NCBI GenBank assembly: GCA_963920705.1 | Contig: CAWUCO010000167.1 | Location: forward strand, 620,001 to 684,000 | DNA: 64,000 nucleotides | Reading direction: 5' to 3' | Source of the DNA: Odiellus spinosus | Taxonomy: Eukaryota > Arthropoda > Arachnida > Opiliones > Phalangiidae | Part shown: positions 49,319 through 63,477 of the stretch, in pieces | How positions within the stretch are numbered: the first letter of the stretch is position 1 | How the letters are laid out: every line of letters starts with the position of its first letter | The notes under the pieces: generated by a model | Database searches by the model: none | Told to the model about the DNA's origin: nothing | The model's input: the letters and a program-made list of their open reading frames with translations, nothing else | Program-made: the position numbers and the translations under genes

Positions 49319-51617
49319 GTTTTGGCAATTTAGACAAAACCAAAGTCATTCGAAAGAGCAATTAATGGACAGTCTAAATAATAAGAGTTTTCAAAAATCC
49401 GTTGAAAAACAAGAAAAATATATGCCAATTCAAGAAATCATACAATATCAAAATAGTCAAATTTCAGATTATAAAAATTCGCTTTTTGATATTAAATGTT
49501 TTTTGAATTGACCATGTTTTCCATGTTTTACAACGGATTTTCCAAAACTCTTGTTTTTTAGATAGTCCAATATTTGTTCTTTCGATAGGTGTTGATTTTG
49601 TCTAAATCGCTTAAAAATCAAATGTTTTGTGTCCATTTCAATCCAATAATCTTGGATTTTTAAGCGTTTTTGCTTAATTTTAACCAATTTTATATTTGTC
49701 ACGTTTTGGCAATTTAGACAAAACCAAAGTCATTCGAAAGAGCAATTAATGGACAGTCATAATAATAAGAGTTTTCAAAAATCCGTTGAAAAACAAGAAA
49801 AATATGGCCAATTCAAGAAATCATACAATATCAAAATAGTCAAATTTCAGATTTTAAAAATTTGCTTTTTGATATTAGATGTTTTTTGAATTGACCATAT
49901 TTTCCATGTTTTTCAACGGATTTTCCAAAACTCATGTTTTTTAGATAGTCCAATATTTGTTCTTTCGATAAGTGTTGATTTTGTCTAAATCGCTTAAAAA
50001 TCAAATGTTTTGTGTCCATTTCAATCCAATAATCTTGGATTTTTAAGCGTTTTTGCTTAATTTTAACCAATTTTATATTTGTCACGTTTTGGCAATTTAG
50101 ACAAAACCAAAGTCATTCGAAAGAGCAATTAATGGACAATCTAAATATTAAGAGTTTTCAAAAATCCGTTGAAAAACAAGAAAAATATGGCCAATTCAAG
50201 AAATCATACAATATCAAAATAGTCAAATTTCAGATTTTAAAAATTCGCTTTTTGATATTAGATGTTTTTTGAATTGACCATATTTTCCATGTTTTTCAAC
50301 GGATTTTCCAAAACTCATGTTTTTTAGATAGTCCAATATTTGTTCTTTCGATAGGTGTTGATTTTGTCTAAATCGCTTAAAAATCAAATGTTTTGTGTCC
50401 ATTTCAATCCAATAATCTTGGATTTTTAAGCGTTTTTGCTTAATTTTAACCAATTTTATATTTGTCACGTTTTGGCAATTTAGACAAAACCAAAGTCATT
50501 CGAAAGAGCAATTAATGGACAGTCTTAATAATAAGAGTTTTCAAAAATCCGTTGAAAAACAAGAAAAATATGGCCAATTCAAGAAATCATACAATATCAA
50601 AATAGTCAAATTTCAGATTTTAAAAATTCGCTTTTTGATATTAGATGTTTTTTGAATTGACCATATTTTCCATGTTTTTCAACGGATTTTCCAAAACTCT
50701 TGTTTTTTAGATAGTCCAATATTTGTTCTTTCGATAGGTGTTGATTTTGTCTAAATCGCTTAAAAATCAAATGTTTTGTGTCCATTTCAATCCAATAATC
50801 TTGGATTTTTAAGCGTTTTTGCTTAATTTTAACCAATTTTATATTTGTCACGTTTTGGCAATTTAGACAAAACCAAAGTCATTCGAAAGAGCAATTAATG
50901 GACAGTCTTAATAATAAGAGTTTTCTAAAATCCGTTGAAAAACAAGAAAAATATGGCCAATTCAAGAAATCATACAATATCAAAATAGTCAAATTTCAGA
51001 TTTTAAAATTCGCTTTTTGATATTAGATGTTTTTTGAATTGACCATATTTTCCTTGTTTTTCAAGGGATTTTCCAAAACTCTTGTTTTTTAGATAGACCA
51101 ATATTTGCTCTTTGGAATGGTGTTAATTTTGTCTAAATCGCTTAAAAATCAAATGTTTTGTGTCCATTTCAATCCAATAATCTTGGATTTTTAAGCGTTT
51201 TTGCTTAATTTTAACCAATTTTATATTTGTCACGTTTTGGCAATTTAGACAAAACCAAAGTCATTCGAAAGAGCAATTAATGGACAGTCTTAATAATAAG
51301 AGTTTTCAAAAATCCGTTGAAAAACAAGAAAAATATGGCCAATTCAAGAAATCATACAATATCAAAATAGTCAAATTTCAGATTATAAAAATTCGCTTTT
51401 TGATATTAAATGTTTTTTGAATTGACCATGTTTTCCATGTTTTACAACGGATTTTCCAAAACACTTGTTTTTTAGATAGTCCAAATATTTGCTCTTTCGA
51501 GTGGTGTTAATTTTGTCTAAATCGCTTAAAAATCAAATGTTTTGTGTCCATTTCAATCCAATAATCTTGGATTTTTAAGCGTTTTTGCTTAATTTTAACC
51601 AATTTTATATTTGTCAC
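49319..51617. repeat. Second copy of the block at 42426-45108, lacking one monomer
   Basis: The monomers follow 42426-45108 in order: ATTATAAAAATTC, AACTCATG, AACTCATG with GACAATCTAAATATTAAG, plain, CTTTGGAATGG, AAACACTTG. The CCAAAAAACTC monomer that stands between the plain and CTTTGGAATGG copies at 43959-44342 is absent. The first monomer has a normal right arm where its counterpart (to 42809) carries AAACACTTG and GAGTGGTG, so the duplicate is itself mosaic. Confidence 0.8.
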
Positions 51618-54600
51618 GTTTTGGCAATTTAGACAAAACCAAAGTCATTCGAAAGAGCAATTAATGGACAGTCTAAATAATAAGAGTTTTCAAAAATCCG
51701 TTGAAAAACAAGAAAAATATGGCCAATTCAAGAAATCATACAATATCAAAATAGTCAAATTTCAGATTTTAAAAATTCGCTTTTTGATATTAGATGTTTT
51801 TTGAATTGACCATATTTTCCAGGTTTTTCAACGGATTTTCCAAAACTCTTGTTTTTTAGATAGTCCAATATTTGTTCTTTCGATAGGTGTTGATTTTGTC
51901 TAAATCGCTTAAAAATCAAATGTTTTGTGTCCATTTCAATCCAATAATCTTGGATTTTTAAGCGTTTTTGCTTAATTTTAACCAATTTTATATTTGTCAC
52001 GTTTTGGCAATTTAGACAAAACCAAAGTCATTCGAAAGAGCAATTAATGGACAGTCATAATAATAAGAGTTTTCAAAAATCCGTTGAAAAACAAGAAAAA
52101 TATGGCCAATTCAAGAAATCATACAATATCAAAATAGTCAAATTTCAGATTTTAAAAATTCGCTTTTTGATATTAGATGTTTTTTGAATTGACCATATTT
52201 TCCATGTTTTTCAACGGATTTTCCAAAACTCATGTTTTTTAGATAGTCCAATATTTGTTCTTTCGATAGGTGTTGATTTTGTCTAAATCGCTTAAAAATC
52301 AAATGTTTTGTGTCCATTTCAATCCAATAATCTTGGATTTTTAAGCGTTTTTGCTTAATTTTAACCAATTTTATATTTGTCACGTTTTGGCAATTTAGAC
52401 AAAACCAAAGTCATTCGAAAGAGCAATTAATGGACAGTCTTAATAATAAGAGTTTTCAAAAATCCGTTGAAAAACAAGAAAAATATGGCCAATTCAAGAA
52501 ATCATACAATATCAAAATAGTCAAATTTCAGATTTTAAAAATTCGCTTTTTGATATTAGATGTTTTTTGAATTGACCATATTTTCCATGTTTTTCAACGG
52601 ATTTTCCAAAACTCTTGTTTTTTAGATAGTCCAATATTTGTTCTTTCGATAGGTGTTGATTTTGTCTAAATCGCTTAAAAATCAAATGTTTTGTGTCCAT
52701 TTCAATCCAATAATCTTGGATTTTTAAGCGTTTTTGCTTAATTTTAACCAATTTTATATTTGTCACGTTTTGGCAATTTAGACAAAACCAAAGTCATTCG
52801 AAAGAGCAATTAATGGACAGTCTTAATAATAAGAGTTTTCAAAAATCCGTTGAAAAACAAGAAAAATATGGCCAATTCAAGAAATCATACAATATCAAAA
52901 TAGTCAAATTTCAGATTTTAAAATTCGCTTTTTGATATTAGATGTTTTTTGAATTGACCATATTTTCCATGTTTTTCAACGGATTTTCCAAAAAACTCTT
53001 GTTTTTTAGATAGTCCAATATTTGTTCTTTCAATAGGTGTTGATTTTGTCTAAATCGCTTAAAAATCAAATGTTTTGTGTCCATTTCAATCCAATAATCT
53101 TGGATTTTTAAGCGTTTTTGCTTAATTTTAACCAATTTTATATTTGTCACGTTTTGGCAATTTAGACAAAACCAAAGTCATTCGAAAGAGCAATTAATGG
53201 ACAGTCTTAATAATAAGAGTTTTCAAAAATCCGTTGAAAAACAAGAAAAATATGGCCAATTCAAGAAATCATACAATATCAAAATAGTCAAATTTCAGAT
53301 TTTAAAAATTCGCTTTTTGATATTAGATGTTTTTTGAATTGACCATATTTTCCATGTTTTTCAACGGATTTTCCAAAACTCTTGTTTTTTAGATAGTCCA
53401 ATATTTGTTCTTTCGATAGGTGTTGATTTTGTCTAAATCGCTTAAAAATCAAATGTTTTGTGTCCATTTCAATCCAATAATCTTGGATTTTTAAGCGTTT
53501 TTGCTTAATTTTAACCAATTTTATATTTGTCACGTTTTGGCAATTTAGACAAAACCAAAGTCATTCGAAAGAGCAATTAATGGACAGTCATAATAATAAG
53601 AGTTTTCAAAAATCCGTTGAAAAACAAGAAAAATATGGCCAATTCAAGAAATCATACAATATCAAAATAGTCAAATTTCAGATTTTAAAAATTCGCTTTT
53701 TGATATTAGATGTTTTTTGAATTGACCATATTTTCCATGTTTTTCAACGGATTTTCCAAAACTCATGTTTTTTAGATAGTCCAATATTTGTTCTTTCGAT
53801 AGGTGTTGATTTTGTCTAAATCGCTTAAAAATCAAATGTTTTGTGTCCATTTCAATCCAATAATCTTGGATTTTTAAGCGTTTTTGCTTAATTTTAACCA
53901 ATTTTATATTTGTCACGTTTTGGCAATTTAGACAAAACCAAAGTCATTCGAAAGAGCAATTAATGGACAGTCTTAATAATAAGAGTTTTCAAAAATCCGT
54001 TGAAAAACAAGAAAAATATGGCCAATTCAAGAAATCATACAATATCAAAATAGTCAAATTTCAGATTTTAAAAATTCGCTTTTTGATATTAGATGTTTTT
54101 TGAATTGACCATATTTTCCATGTTTTTCAACGGATTTTCCAAAACTCTTGTTTTTTAGATAGTCCAATATTTGTTCTTTCGATAGGTGTTGATTTTGTCT
54201 AAATCGCTTAAAAATCAAATGTTTTGTGTCCATTTCAATCCAATAATCTTGGATTTTTAAGCGTTTTTGCTTAATTTTAACCAATTTTATATTTGTCACG
54301 TTTTGGCAATTTAGACAAAACCAAAGTCATTCGAAAGAGCAATTAATGGACAGTCTTAATAATAAGAGTTTTCAAAAATCCGTTGAAAAACAAGAAAAAT
54401 ATGGCCAATTCAAGAAATCATACAATATCAAAATAGTCAAATTTCAGATTTTAAAATTCGCTTTTTGATATTAGATGTTTTTTGAATTGACCATATTTTC
54501 CATGTTTTTCAACGGATTTTCCAAAAAACTCTTGTTTTTTAGATAGTCCAATATTTGTTCTTTCAATAGGTGTTGATTTTGTCTAAATCGCTTAAAAATC

Positions 54601-54683
54601 AAATGTTTTGTGTCCATTTCAATCCAATAATCTTGGATTTTTAAGCGTTTTTGCTTAATTTTAACCAATTTTATATTTGTCAC
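51618..54683. repeat. HOR: 4-monomer unit of 1533 bp, two copies
   Basis: 51618-53150 and 53151-54683: plain, AACTCATG with AGTCATAAT, plain, and a 384-bp monomer with CCAAAAAACTC and TTCAATAGG. A third, separate copy stands at 45109-46641. Small differences include TCCAGGTTTTTC (about 51819) and AGTCTAAAT against AGTCTTAAT in the first monomer. Confidence 0.88.
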
Positions 54684-57600
54684 GTTTTGGCAATTTAGAC
54701 AAAACCAAAGTCATTCGATAGAGCAATTAATGGACAGTCTAAATAATAAGAGTTTTCAAAAATCCGTTGAAAAACAAGAAAAATATGGCCAATTCAAGAA
54801 ATCATACAATATCAAAATAGTCAAATTTCAGATTATAAAAATTCGCTTTTTGATATTAAATGTTTTTTGAATTGACCATGTTTTCCATGTTTTACAACGG
54901 ATTTTCCAAAACACTTGTTTTTTAGATAGTCCAAATATTTGCTCTTTCGAGTGGTGTTAATTTTGTCTAAATCGCTTAAAAATCAAATGTTTTGTGTCCA
55001 TTTCAATCCAATAATCTTGGATTTTTAAGCGTTTTTGCTTAATTTTAACCAATTTTATATTTGTCACGTTTTGGCAATTTAGACAAAACCAAAGTCATTC
55101 GAAAGAGCAATTAATGGACAGTCTAAATAATAAGAGTTTTCAAAAATCCGTTGAAAAACAAGAAAAATATGGCCAATTCAAGAAATCATACAATATCAAA
55201 ATAGTCAAATTTCAGATTTTAAAATTCGCTTTTTGATATTAGATGTTTTTTGAATTGACCATATTTTCCTTGTTTTTCAAGGGATTTTCCAAAACTCTTG
55301 TTTTTTAGATAGTCCAAATTTTTGTTCTTTCGATAGGTGTTGATTTTGTCTAAATCGCTTAAAAATCAAATGTTTTGTGTCCATTTCAATCCAATAATCT
55401 TGGATTTTTAAGCGTTTTTGCTTAATTTTAACCAATTTTATATTTGTCACGTTTTGGCAATTTAGACAAAACCAAAGTCATTCGAAAGAGCAATTAATGG
55501 ACAATCTAAATATTAAGAGTTTTCAAAAATCCGTTGAAAAACAAGAAAAATATGGCCAATTCAAGAAATCATACAATATCAAAATAGTCAAATTTCAGAT
55601 TTTAAAAATTCGCTTTTTGATATTAGATGTTTTTTGAATTGACCATATTTTCCATGTTTTTCAACGGATTTTCCAAAACTCATGTTTTTTAGATAGTCCA
55701 ATATTTGTTCTTTCGATAGGTGTTGATTTTGTCTAAATCGCTTAAAAATCAAATGTTTTGTGTCCATTTCAATCCAATAATCTTGGATTTTTAAGCGTTT
55801 TTGCTTAATTTTAACCAATTTTATATTTGTCACGTTTTGGCAATTTAGACAAAACCAAAGTCATTCGAAAGAGCAATTAATGGACAGTCTTAATAATAAG
55901 AGTTTTCAAAAATACGTTGAAAAACAAGAAAAATATGGCCAATTCAAGAAATCATACAATATCAAAATAGTCAAATTTCAGATTTTAAAATTCGCTTTTT
56001 GATATTAGATGTTTTTTGAATTGACCATATTTTCCATGTTTTTCAACGGATTTTCCAAAAAACTCTTGTTTTTTAGATAGTCCAATATTTGTTCTTTCAA
56101 TAGGTGTTGATTTTGTCTAAATCGCTTAAAAATCAAATGTTTTGTGTCCATTTCAATCCAATAATCTTGGATTTTTAAGCGTTTTTGCTTAATTTTAACC
56201 AATTTTATATTTGTCACGTTTTGGCAATTTAGACAAAACCAAAGTCATTCGAAAGAGCAATTAATGGACAGTCTTAATAATAAGAGTTTTCAAAAATCCG
56301 TTGAAAAACAAGAAAAATATGGCCAATTCAAGAAATCATACAATATCAAAATAGTCAAATTTCAGATTTTAAAATTCGCTTTTTGATATTAGATGTTTTT
56401 TGAATTGACCATATTTTCCTTGTTTTTCAAGGGATTTTCCAAAACTCTTGTTTTTTAGATAGACCAATATTTGCTCTTTGGAATGGTGTTAATTTTGTCT
56501 AAATCGCTTAAAAATCAAATGTTTTGTGTCCATTTCAATCCAATAATCTTGGATTTTTAAGCGTTTTTGCTTAATTTTAACCAATTTTATATTTGTCACG
56601 TTTTGGCAATTTAGACAAAACCAAAGTCATTCGAAAGAGCAATTAATGGACAGTCTTAATAATAAGAGTTTTCAAAAATCCGTTGAAAAACAAGAAAAAT
56701 ATGGCCAATTCAAGAAATCATACAATATCAAAATAGTCAAATTTCAGATTTTAAAATTCGCTTTTTGATATTAGATGTTTTTTGAATTGACCATATTTTC
56801 CTTGTTTTTCAAGGGATTTTCCAAAACTCTTGTTTTTTAGATAGACCAATATTTGCTCTTTCGAGTGGTGTTAATTTTGTCTAAATCGCTTAAAAATCAA
56901 ATGTTTTGTGTCCATTTGGATCCAATAATCTTTGATTTTTAAGCGTTTTTGCTTAATTTTAACCAATTTTATATTTGTCACGTTTTGGCAATTTAGACAA
57001 AACCAAAGTCATTCGAAAGAGCAATTAATGGACAGTCTAAATAATAAGAGTTTTCAAAAATCCGTTGAAAAACAAGAAAAATATGGCCAATTCAAGAAAT
57101 CACACAATATCAAAATAGTCAAATTTCAGATTTTAAAAATTCGCTTTTTGATATTAAATATTTTTGAATTGACCATGTTTTCCATGTTTTACAACGGATT
57201 TTTCCAAAACTCTTGTTTTTTAGATAGTCCAATATTTGTTCTTTCGATAGGTGTTGATTTTGTCTAAATCGCTTAAAAATCAAATGTTTTGTGTCCATTT
57301 GAATCCAATAATCTTGGATTTTTAAGAGTTTTTGCTTAATTTTAACCAATTTTATATTTGTCACGTTTTGGCAATTTAGACAAAACGAAAGTCATTCGAA
57401 AGAGCAATTAATGGACAGTCTTAATAATAAGAGTTTTCAAAAATCCGTTGAAAAACAAGAAAAATATGGCCAATTCAAGAAATCTTACAATATCAAAATA
57501 GTCTAATTTCAGATTTTAAAATTCGCTTTTTGATATTAGATGTTTTTTGAATTGACCATATTTTCCTTGTTTTTCAAGGGATTTTCCAAAACTCTTGTTT

Positions 57601-58894
57601 TTTAGATAGACCAATATTTGCTCTTTCGAGTGGTGTTAATTTTGTCTAAATCGCTTAAAAATCAAATGTTTTGTGTCCATTTGGATCCAATAATCTTTGA
57701 TTTTTAAGCGTTTTTGCTTAATTTTAACCAATTTTATATTTGTCACGTTTTGGCAATTTAGACAAAACCAAAGTCATTCGAAAGAGCAATTAATGGACAG
57801 TCTAAATAATAAGAGTTTTCAAAAATCCGTTGAAAAACAAGAAAAATATGGCCAATTCAAGAAATCATACAATTTCAAAAAAGTCAAATTTCAGATTTTA
57901 AAAATTCGCTTTTTGATATTAGATGTTTTTTGAATTGACCATATTTTCCATGTTTTTCAACGGATTTTCCAAAACTCTTGTTTTTTAGATAGTCCAATAT
58001 TTGTTCTTCCGATAGATGTTGATTTTGTCTAAATCGCTTAAAAATCAAATGTTTTGTGTCCATTTCAATCCAATAATCTTGGATTTTTAAGCGTTTTTGC
58101 TTAATTTTAACCAATTTTATATTTGTCACGTTTTGGCAATTTAGACAAAACCAAAGTCATTCGAAAGAGCAATTAATGGACAGTCTTAATAATAAGAGTT
58201 TTCAAAAATCCGTTGAAAAACAAGAAAAATATGGCCAATTCAAGAAATCATACAATATCAAAATAGTCAAATTTCAGATTTTAAAATTCGCTTTTTGATA
58301 TTAGATGTTTTTTGAATTGACCATATTTTCCTTGTTTTTCAAGGGATTTTCCAAAACTCTTGTTTTTTAGATAGACCAATATTTGCTCTTTCGATAGGTG
58401 TTGATTTTGTCTAAATCGCTTAAAAATCAAATGTTTTGTGTCCATTTGAATCCAATAATCTTGGATTTTTAAGCGTTTTTGCTTAATTTTAACCAATTTT
58501 ATAATTGTCACGTTTTGGCAATTTAGACAAAACCAAAGTCATTCGAAAGAGCAATTAATGGCCAGTCTTAATAATAAGAGTTTTCAAAAATCCGTTGAAA
58601 AACAAGAAAAATATGGCCAATTCAAGAAATCATACAATATCAAAATAGTCAAATTTCAGATTTTAAAATTCGCTTTTTGATATTAGATGTTTTTTGAATT
58701 GACCATATTTTCCTTGTTTTTCAAGGGATTTTCCAAAACTCTTGTTTTTTAGATAGTCCAAATTTTTGTTCTTTCGATAGGTGTTGATTTTGTCTAAATC
58801 GCTTAAAAATCAAATGTTTTGTGTCCATTTGAATCCAATAATCTTGGATTTTTAAGCGTTTTTGCTTAATTTTAACCAATTTTATATTTGTCAC
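54684..58894. repeat. Mixed satellite stretch of eleven monomers
   Basis: It includes an AAACACTTG monomer (to 55067), one CCTTGTTTTTCAAGGG monomer with a GTCCAAATTTTTG right end (to 55450), a GACAATCTAAATATTAAG monomer (to 55833), a CCAAAAAACTC monomer (to 56217), and GGATCC-bearing monomers to 56981 and 57746. The monomer to 57364 has TAAATATTTTTGAATTG and TTTTTAAGAG, which lengthen the plus-strand frame to 111 codons (56932-57267). The monomer to 58511 mixes a CCTTGTTTTTCAAGGG centre with a GATAGGTG end. No gene is present. Confidence 0.75.
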
Positions 58895-59268
58895 GTTTTG
58901 GATATTTAGACAAAACCAAAGTCATTCGAAAGAGCAATTAATGGACAGTCTAAATAATAAGAGTTTTCAAAAATCCGTTGAAAAACAAGAAAAATATGGC
59001 CAATTCAAGATTTCATACAATATCAAAATAGTCAAATTTCAGATTTAAAAAATTCGCTTTTTGATATCAGATGTTTTTTGAATTGACCATGTTTTTCAAG
59101 GGATTTTCCAAAACTCTTGTTTTTTAGATAGACCAATATTTGCTCTTTCGAGTGGTGTTAATTTTGTCTAAATCGCTTAAAAATCAAATGTTTTGTGTCC
59201 ATTTCAATCCAATAATCTTGGATTTTTAAGCGTTTTTGCTTAATTTTAACCAATTTTATATTTGTCAC
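58895..59268. repeat. 374-bp monomer with a 9-bp deletion
   Basis: GACCATGTTTTTCAAGGG replaces GACCAT followed by ATTTTCCTT and GTTTTTCAAGGG, a loss of 9 bp near 59089. The deletion removes the left stem of the small CCTTG/CAAGG hairpin. The copy also has CAAGATTTCATAC, GATTTAAAAAATTCG and GATATCAGATG, so it is among the most diverged of the right-hand zone. Confidence 0.85.
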
Positions 59269-60415
59269 GTTTTGGCAATTTAGACAAAACCAAAGTCATT
59301 CGAAAGAGCAATTAATGGACAGTCTTAATAATAAGAGTTTTCAAAAATCCGTTGAAAAACAAGAAAAATATGGCCAATTCAAGAAATCATACAATATCAA
59401 AATAGTCAAATTTCAGATTTTAAAATTCGCTTTTTGATATTAGATGTTTTTTGAATTGACCATATTTTCCTTGTTTTTCAAGGGATTTTCCAAAACTCTT
59501 GTTTTTTAGATAGACCAATATTTGCTCTTTCGAGTGGTGTTAATTTTGTCTAAATCGCTTAAAAATCAAATGTTTTGTGTCCATTTCAATCCAATAATCT
59601 TGGATTTTTAAGCGTTTTTGCTTAATTTTAACCAATTTTATATTTGTCACGTTTTGGCAATTTAGACAAAACCAAAGTCATTCGAAAGAGCAATTAATGG
59701 ACAGTCTTAATAATAAGAGTTTTCAAAAATCCGTTGAAAAACAAGAAAAATATGGCCAATTCAAGAAATCATACAATATCAAAATAGTCAAATTTCAGAT
59801 TTTAAAAATTCGCTTTTTGATATTAGATGTTTTTTGAATTGACCATATTTTCCATGTTTTTCTACGGATTTTCCAAAACTCTTGTTTTTTAGATAGTCCA
59901 ATATTTGTTCTTTCGATAGGTGTTGATTTTGTCTAAATCGCTTAAAAATCAAATGTTTTGTGTCCATTTCAATCCAATAATCTTGGATTTTTAAGCGTTT
60001 TTGCTTAATTTTAACCAATTTTATATTTGTCACGTTTTGGCAATTTAGACAAAACCAAAGTCATTCGAAAGAGCAATTAATGGACAGTCTTAATAATAAG
60101 AGTTTTCAAAAATACGTTGAAAAACAAGAAAAATATGGCCAATTCAAGAAATCATACAATATCAAAATAGTCAAATTTCAGATTTTAAAATTCGCTTTTT
60201 GATATTAGATGTTTTTTGAATTGACCATATTTTCCTTGTTTTTCAAGGGATTTTCCAAAACTCTTGTTTTTTAGATAGACCAATATTTGCTCTTTCGAGT
60301 GGTGTTAATTTTGTCTAAATCGCTTAAAAATCAAATGTTTTGTGTCCATTTCAATCCAATAATCTTGGATTTTTAAGCGTTTTTGCTTAATTTTAACCAA
60401 TTTTATATTTGTCAC
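59269..60415. repeat. Three monomers leading into the last 4-mer
   Basis: One 382-bp CCTTGTTTTTCAAGGG monomer (to 59650), then a TTTTTCTACGG monomer (to 60033) and an AAATACGTTG monomer with CCTTGTTTTTCAAGGG (to 60415). The last two match the pair at 47789-49318 except for GGATCC and CAATTCC, and they recur in the next unit at an offset of 765 bp. Confidence 0.75.
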
Positions 60416-63400
60416 GTTTTGGCAATTTAGACAAAACCAAAGTCATTCGAAAGAGCAATTAATGGACAGTCTTAATAATAAGAGTTTTCAAAAATCCGTT
60501 GAAAAACAAGAAAAATATGGCCAATTCAAGAAATCATACAATATCAAAATAGTCAAATTTCAGATTTTAAAAATTCGCTTTTTGATATTAGATGTTTTTT
60601 GAATTGACCATATTTTCCATGTTTTTCTACGGATTTTCCAAAACTCTTGTTTTTTAGATAGTCCAATATTTGTTCTTTCGATAGGTGTTGATTTTGTCTA
60701 AATCGCTTAAAAATCAAATGTTTTGTGTCCATTTCAATCCAATAATCTTGGATTTTTAAGCGTTTTTGCTTAATTTTAACCAATTTTATATTTGTCACGT
60801 TTTGGCAATTTAGACAAAACCAAAGTCATTCGAAAGAGCAATTAATGGACAGTCTTAATAATAAGAGTTTTCAAAAATACGTTGAAAAACAAGAAAAATA
60901 TGGCCAATTCAAGAAATCATACAATATCAAAATAGTCAAATTTCAGATTTTAAAATTCGCTTTTTGATATTAGATGTTTTTTGAATTGACCATATTTTCC
61001 ATGTTTTTCAACGGATTTTCCAAAAAACTCTTGTTTTTTAGATAGTCCAATATTTGTTCTTTCAATAGGTGTTGATTTTGTCTAAATCGCTTAAAAATCA
61101 AATGTTTTGTGTCCATTTCAATCCAATAATCTTGGATTTTTAAGCGTTTTTGCTTAATTTTAACCAATTTTATATTTGTCACGTTTTGGCAATTTAGACA
61201 AAACCAAAGTCATTCGAAAGAGCAATTAATGGACAGTCTTAATAATAAGAGTTTTCAAAAATCCGTTGAAAAACAAGAAAAATATGGCCAATTCAAGAAA
61301 TCATACAATATCAAAATAGTCAAATTTCAGATTTTAAAATTCGCTTTTTGATATTAGATGTTTTTTGAATTGACCATATTTTCCTTGTTTTTCAAGGGAT
61401 TTTCCAAAACTCTTGTTTTTTAGATAGACCAATATTTGCTCTTTCGAGTGGTGTTAATTTTGTCTAAATCGCTTAAAAATCAAATGTTTTGTGTCCATTT
61501 CAATCCAATAATCTTGGATTTTTAAGCGTTTTTGCTTAATTTTAACCAATTTTATATTTGTCACGTTTTGGCAATTTAGACAAAACCAAAGTCATTCGAA
61601 AGAGCAATTAATGGACAGTCTTAATAATAAGAGTTTTCAAAAATCCGTTGAAAAACAAGAAAAATATGGCCAATTCAAGAAATCATACAATATCAAAATA
61701 GTCAAATTTCAGATTTTAAAATTCGCTTTTTGATATTAGATGTTTTTTGAATTGACCATATTTTCCTTGTTTTTCAAGGGATTTTCCAAAACTCTTGTTT
61801 TTTAGATAGACCAATATTTGCTCTTTCGAGTGGTGTTAATGTTGTCTAAATCGCTTAAAAATCAAATGTTTTGTGTCCATTTCAATCCAATAATCTTGGA
61901 TTTTTAAGCGTTTTTGCTTAATTTTAACCAATTTTATATTTGTCACGTTTTGGCAATTTAGACAAAACCAAAGTCATTCGAAAGAGCAATTAATGGACAG
62001 TCTTAATAATAAGAGTTTTCAAAAATACGTTGAAAAACAAGAAAAATATGGCCAATTCAAGAAATCATACAATATCAAAATAGTCAAATTTCAGATTTTA
62101 AAAATTCGCTTTTTGATATTAGATGTTTTTTGAATTGACCATATTTTCCATGTTTTTCTACGGATTTTCCAAAACTCTTGTTTTTTAGATAGTCCAATAT
62201 TTGTTCTTTCGATAGGTGTTGATTTTGTCTAAATCGCTTAAAAATCAAATGTTTTGTGTCCATTTCAATCCAATAATCTTGGATTTTTAAGCGTTTTTGC
62301 TTAATTTTAACCAATTTTATATTTGTCACGTTTTGGCAATTTAGACAAAACCAAAGTCATTCGAAAGAGCAATTAATGGACAGTCTTAATAATAAGAGTT
62401 TTCAAAAATACGTTGAAAAACAAGAAAAATATGGCCAATTCAAGAAATCATACAATATCAAAATAGTCAAATTTCAGATTTTAAAATTCGCTTTTTGATA
62501 TTAGATGTTTTTTGAATTGACCATATTTTCCATGTTTTTCAACGGATTTTCCAAAAAACTCTTGTTTTTTAGATAGTCCAATATTTGTTCTTTCAATAGG
62601 TGTTGATTTTGTCTAAATCGCTTAAAAATCAAATGTTTTGTGTCCATTTCAATCCAATAATCTTGGATTTTTAAGCGTTTTTGCTTAATTTTAACCAATT
62701 TTATATTTGTCACGTTTTGGCAATTTAGACAAAACCAAAGTCATTCGAAAGAGCAATTAATGGACAGTCTTAATAATAAGAGTTTTCAAAAATCCGTTGA
62801 AAAACAAGAAAAATATGGCCAATTCAAGAAATCATACAATATCAAAATAGTCAAATTTCAGATTTTAAAATTCGCTTTTTGATATTAGATGTTTTTTGAA
62901 TTGACCATATTTTCCTTGTTTTTCAAGGGATTTTCCAAAACTCTTGTTTTTTAGATAGACCAATATTTGCTCTTTGGAATGGTGTTAATTTTGTCTAAAT
63001 CGCTTAAAAATCAAATGTTTTGTGTCCATTTCAATCCAATAATCTTGGATTTTTAAGCGTTTTTGCTTAATTTTAACCAATTTTATATTTGTCACGTTTT
63101 GGCAATTTAGACAAAACCAAAGTCATTCGAAAGAGCAATTAATGGACAGTCTTAATAATAAGAGTTTTCAAAAATCCGTTGAAAAACAAGAAAAATATGG
63201 CCAATTCAAGAAATCATACAATATCAAAATAGTCAAATTTCAGATTTTAAAATTCGCTTTTTGATATTAGATGTTTTTTGAATTGACCATATTTTCCTTG
63301 TTTTTCAAGGGATTTTCCAAAACTCTTGTTTTTTAGATAGACCAATATTTGCTCTTTCGAGTGGTGTTAATTTTGTCTAAATCGCTTAAAAATCAAATGT

Positions 63401-63477
63401 TTTGTGTCCATTTCAATCCAATAATCTTGGATTTTTAAGCGTTTTTGCTTAATTTTAACCAATTTTATATTTGTCAC
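60416..63477. repeat. HOR: 4-monomer unit of 1531 bp, two copies
   Basis: 60416-61946 and 61947-63477: TTTTTCTACGG monomer, 384-bp CCAAAAAACTC monomer with AAATACGTTG, and two 382-bp CCTTGTTTTTCAAGGG monomers. The third monomer differs (GAGTGGTG at about 61445, GGAATGGTG at about 62976), and the fourth has GTTAATGTTG at about 61836 only in the first copy. Confidence 0.85.

Noticed and set aside
56932..57267. A longer, 111-codon plus-strand gene
   Set aside because: It is the usual left-arm frame lengthened by a 1-bp deletion (TAAATATTTTTGAATTG) that removes the stop; it is private to one monomer.
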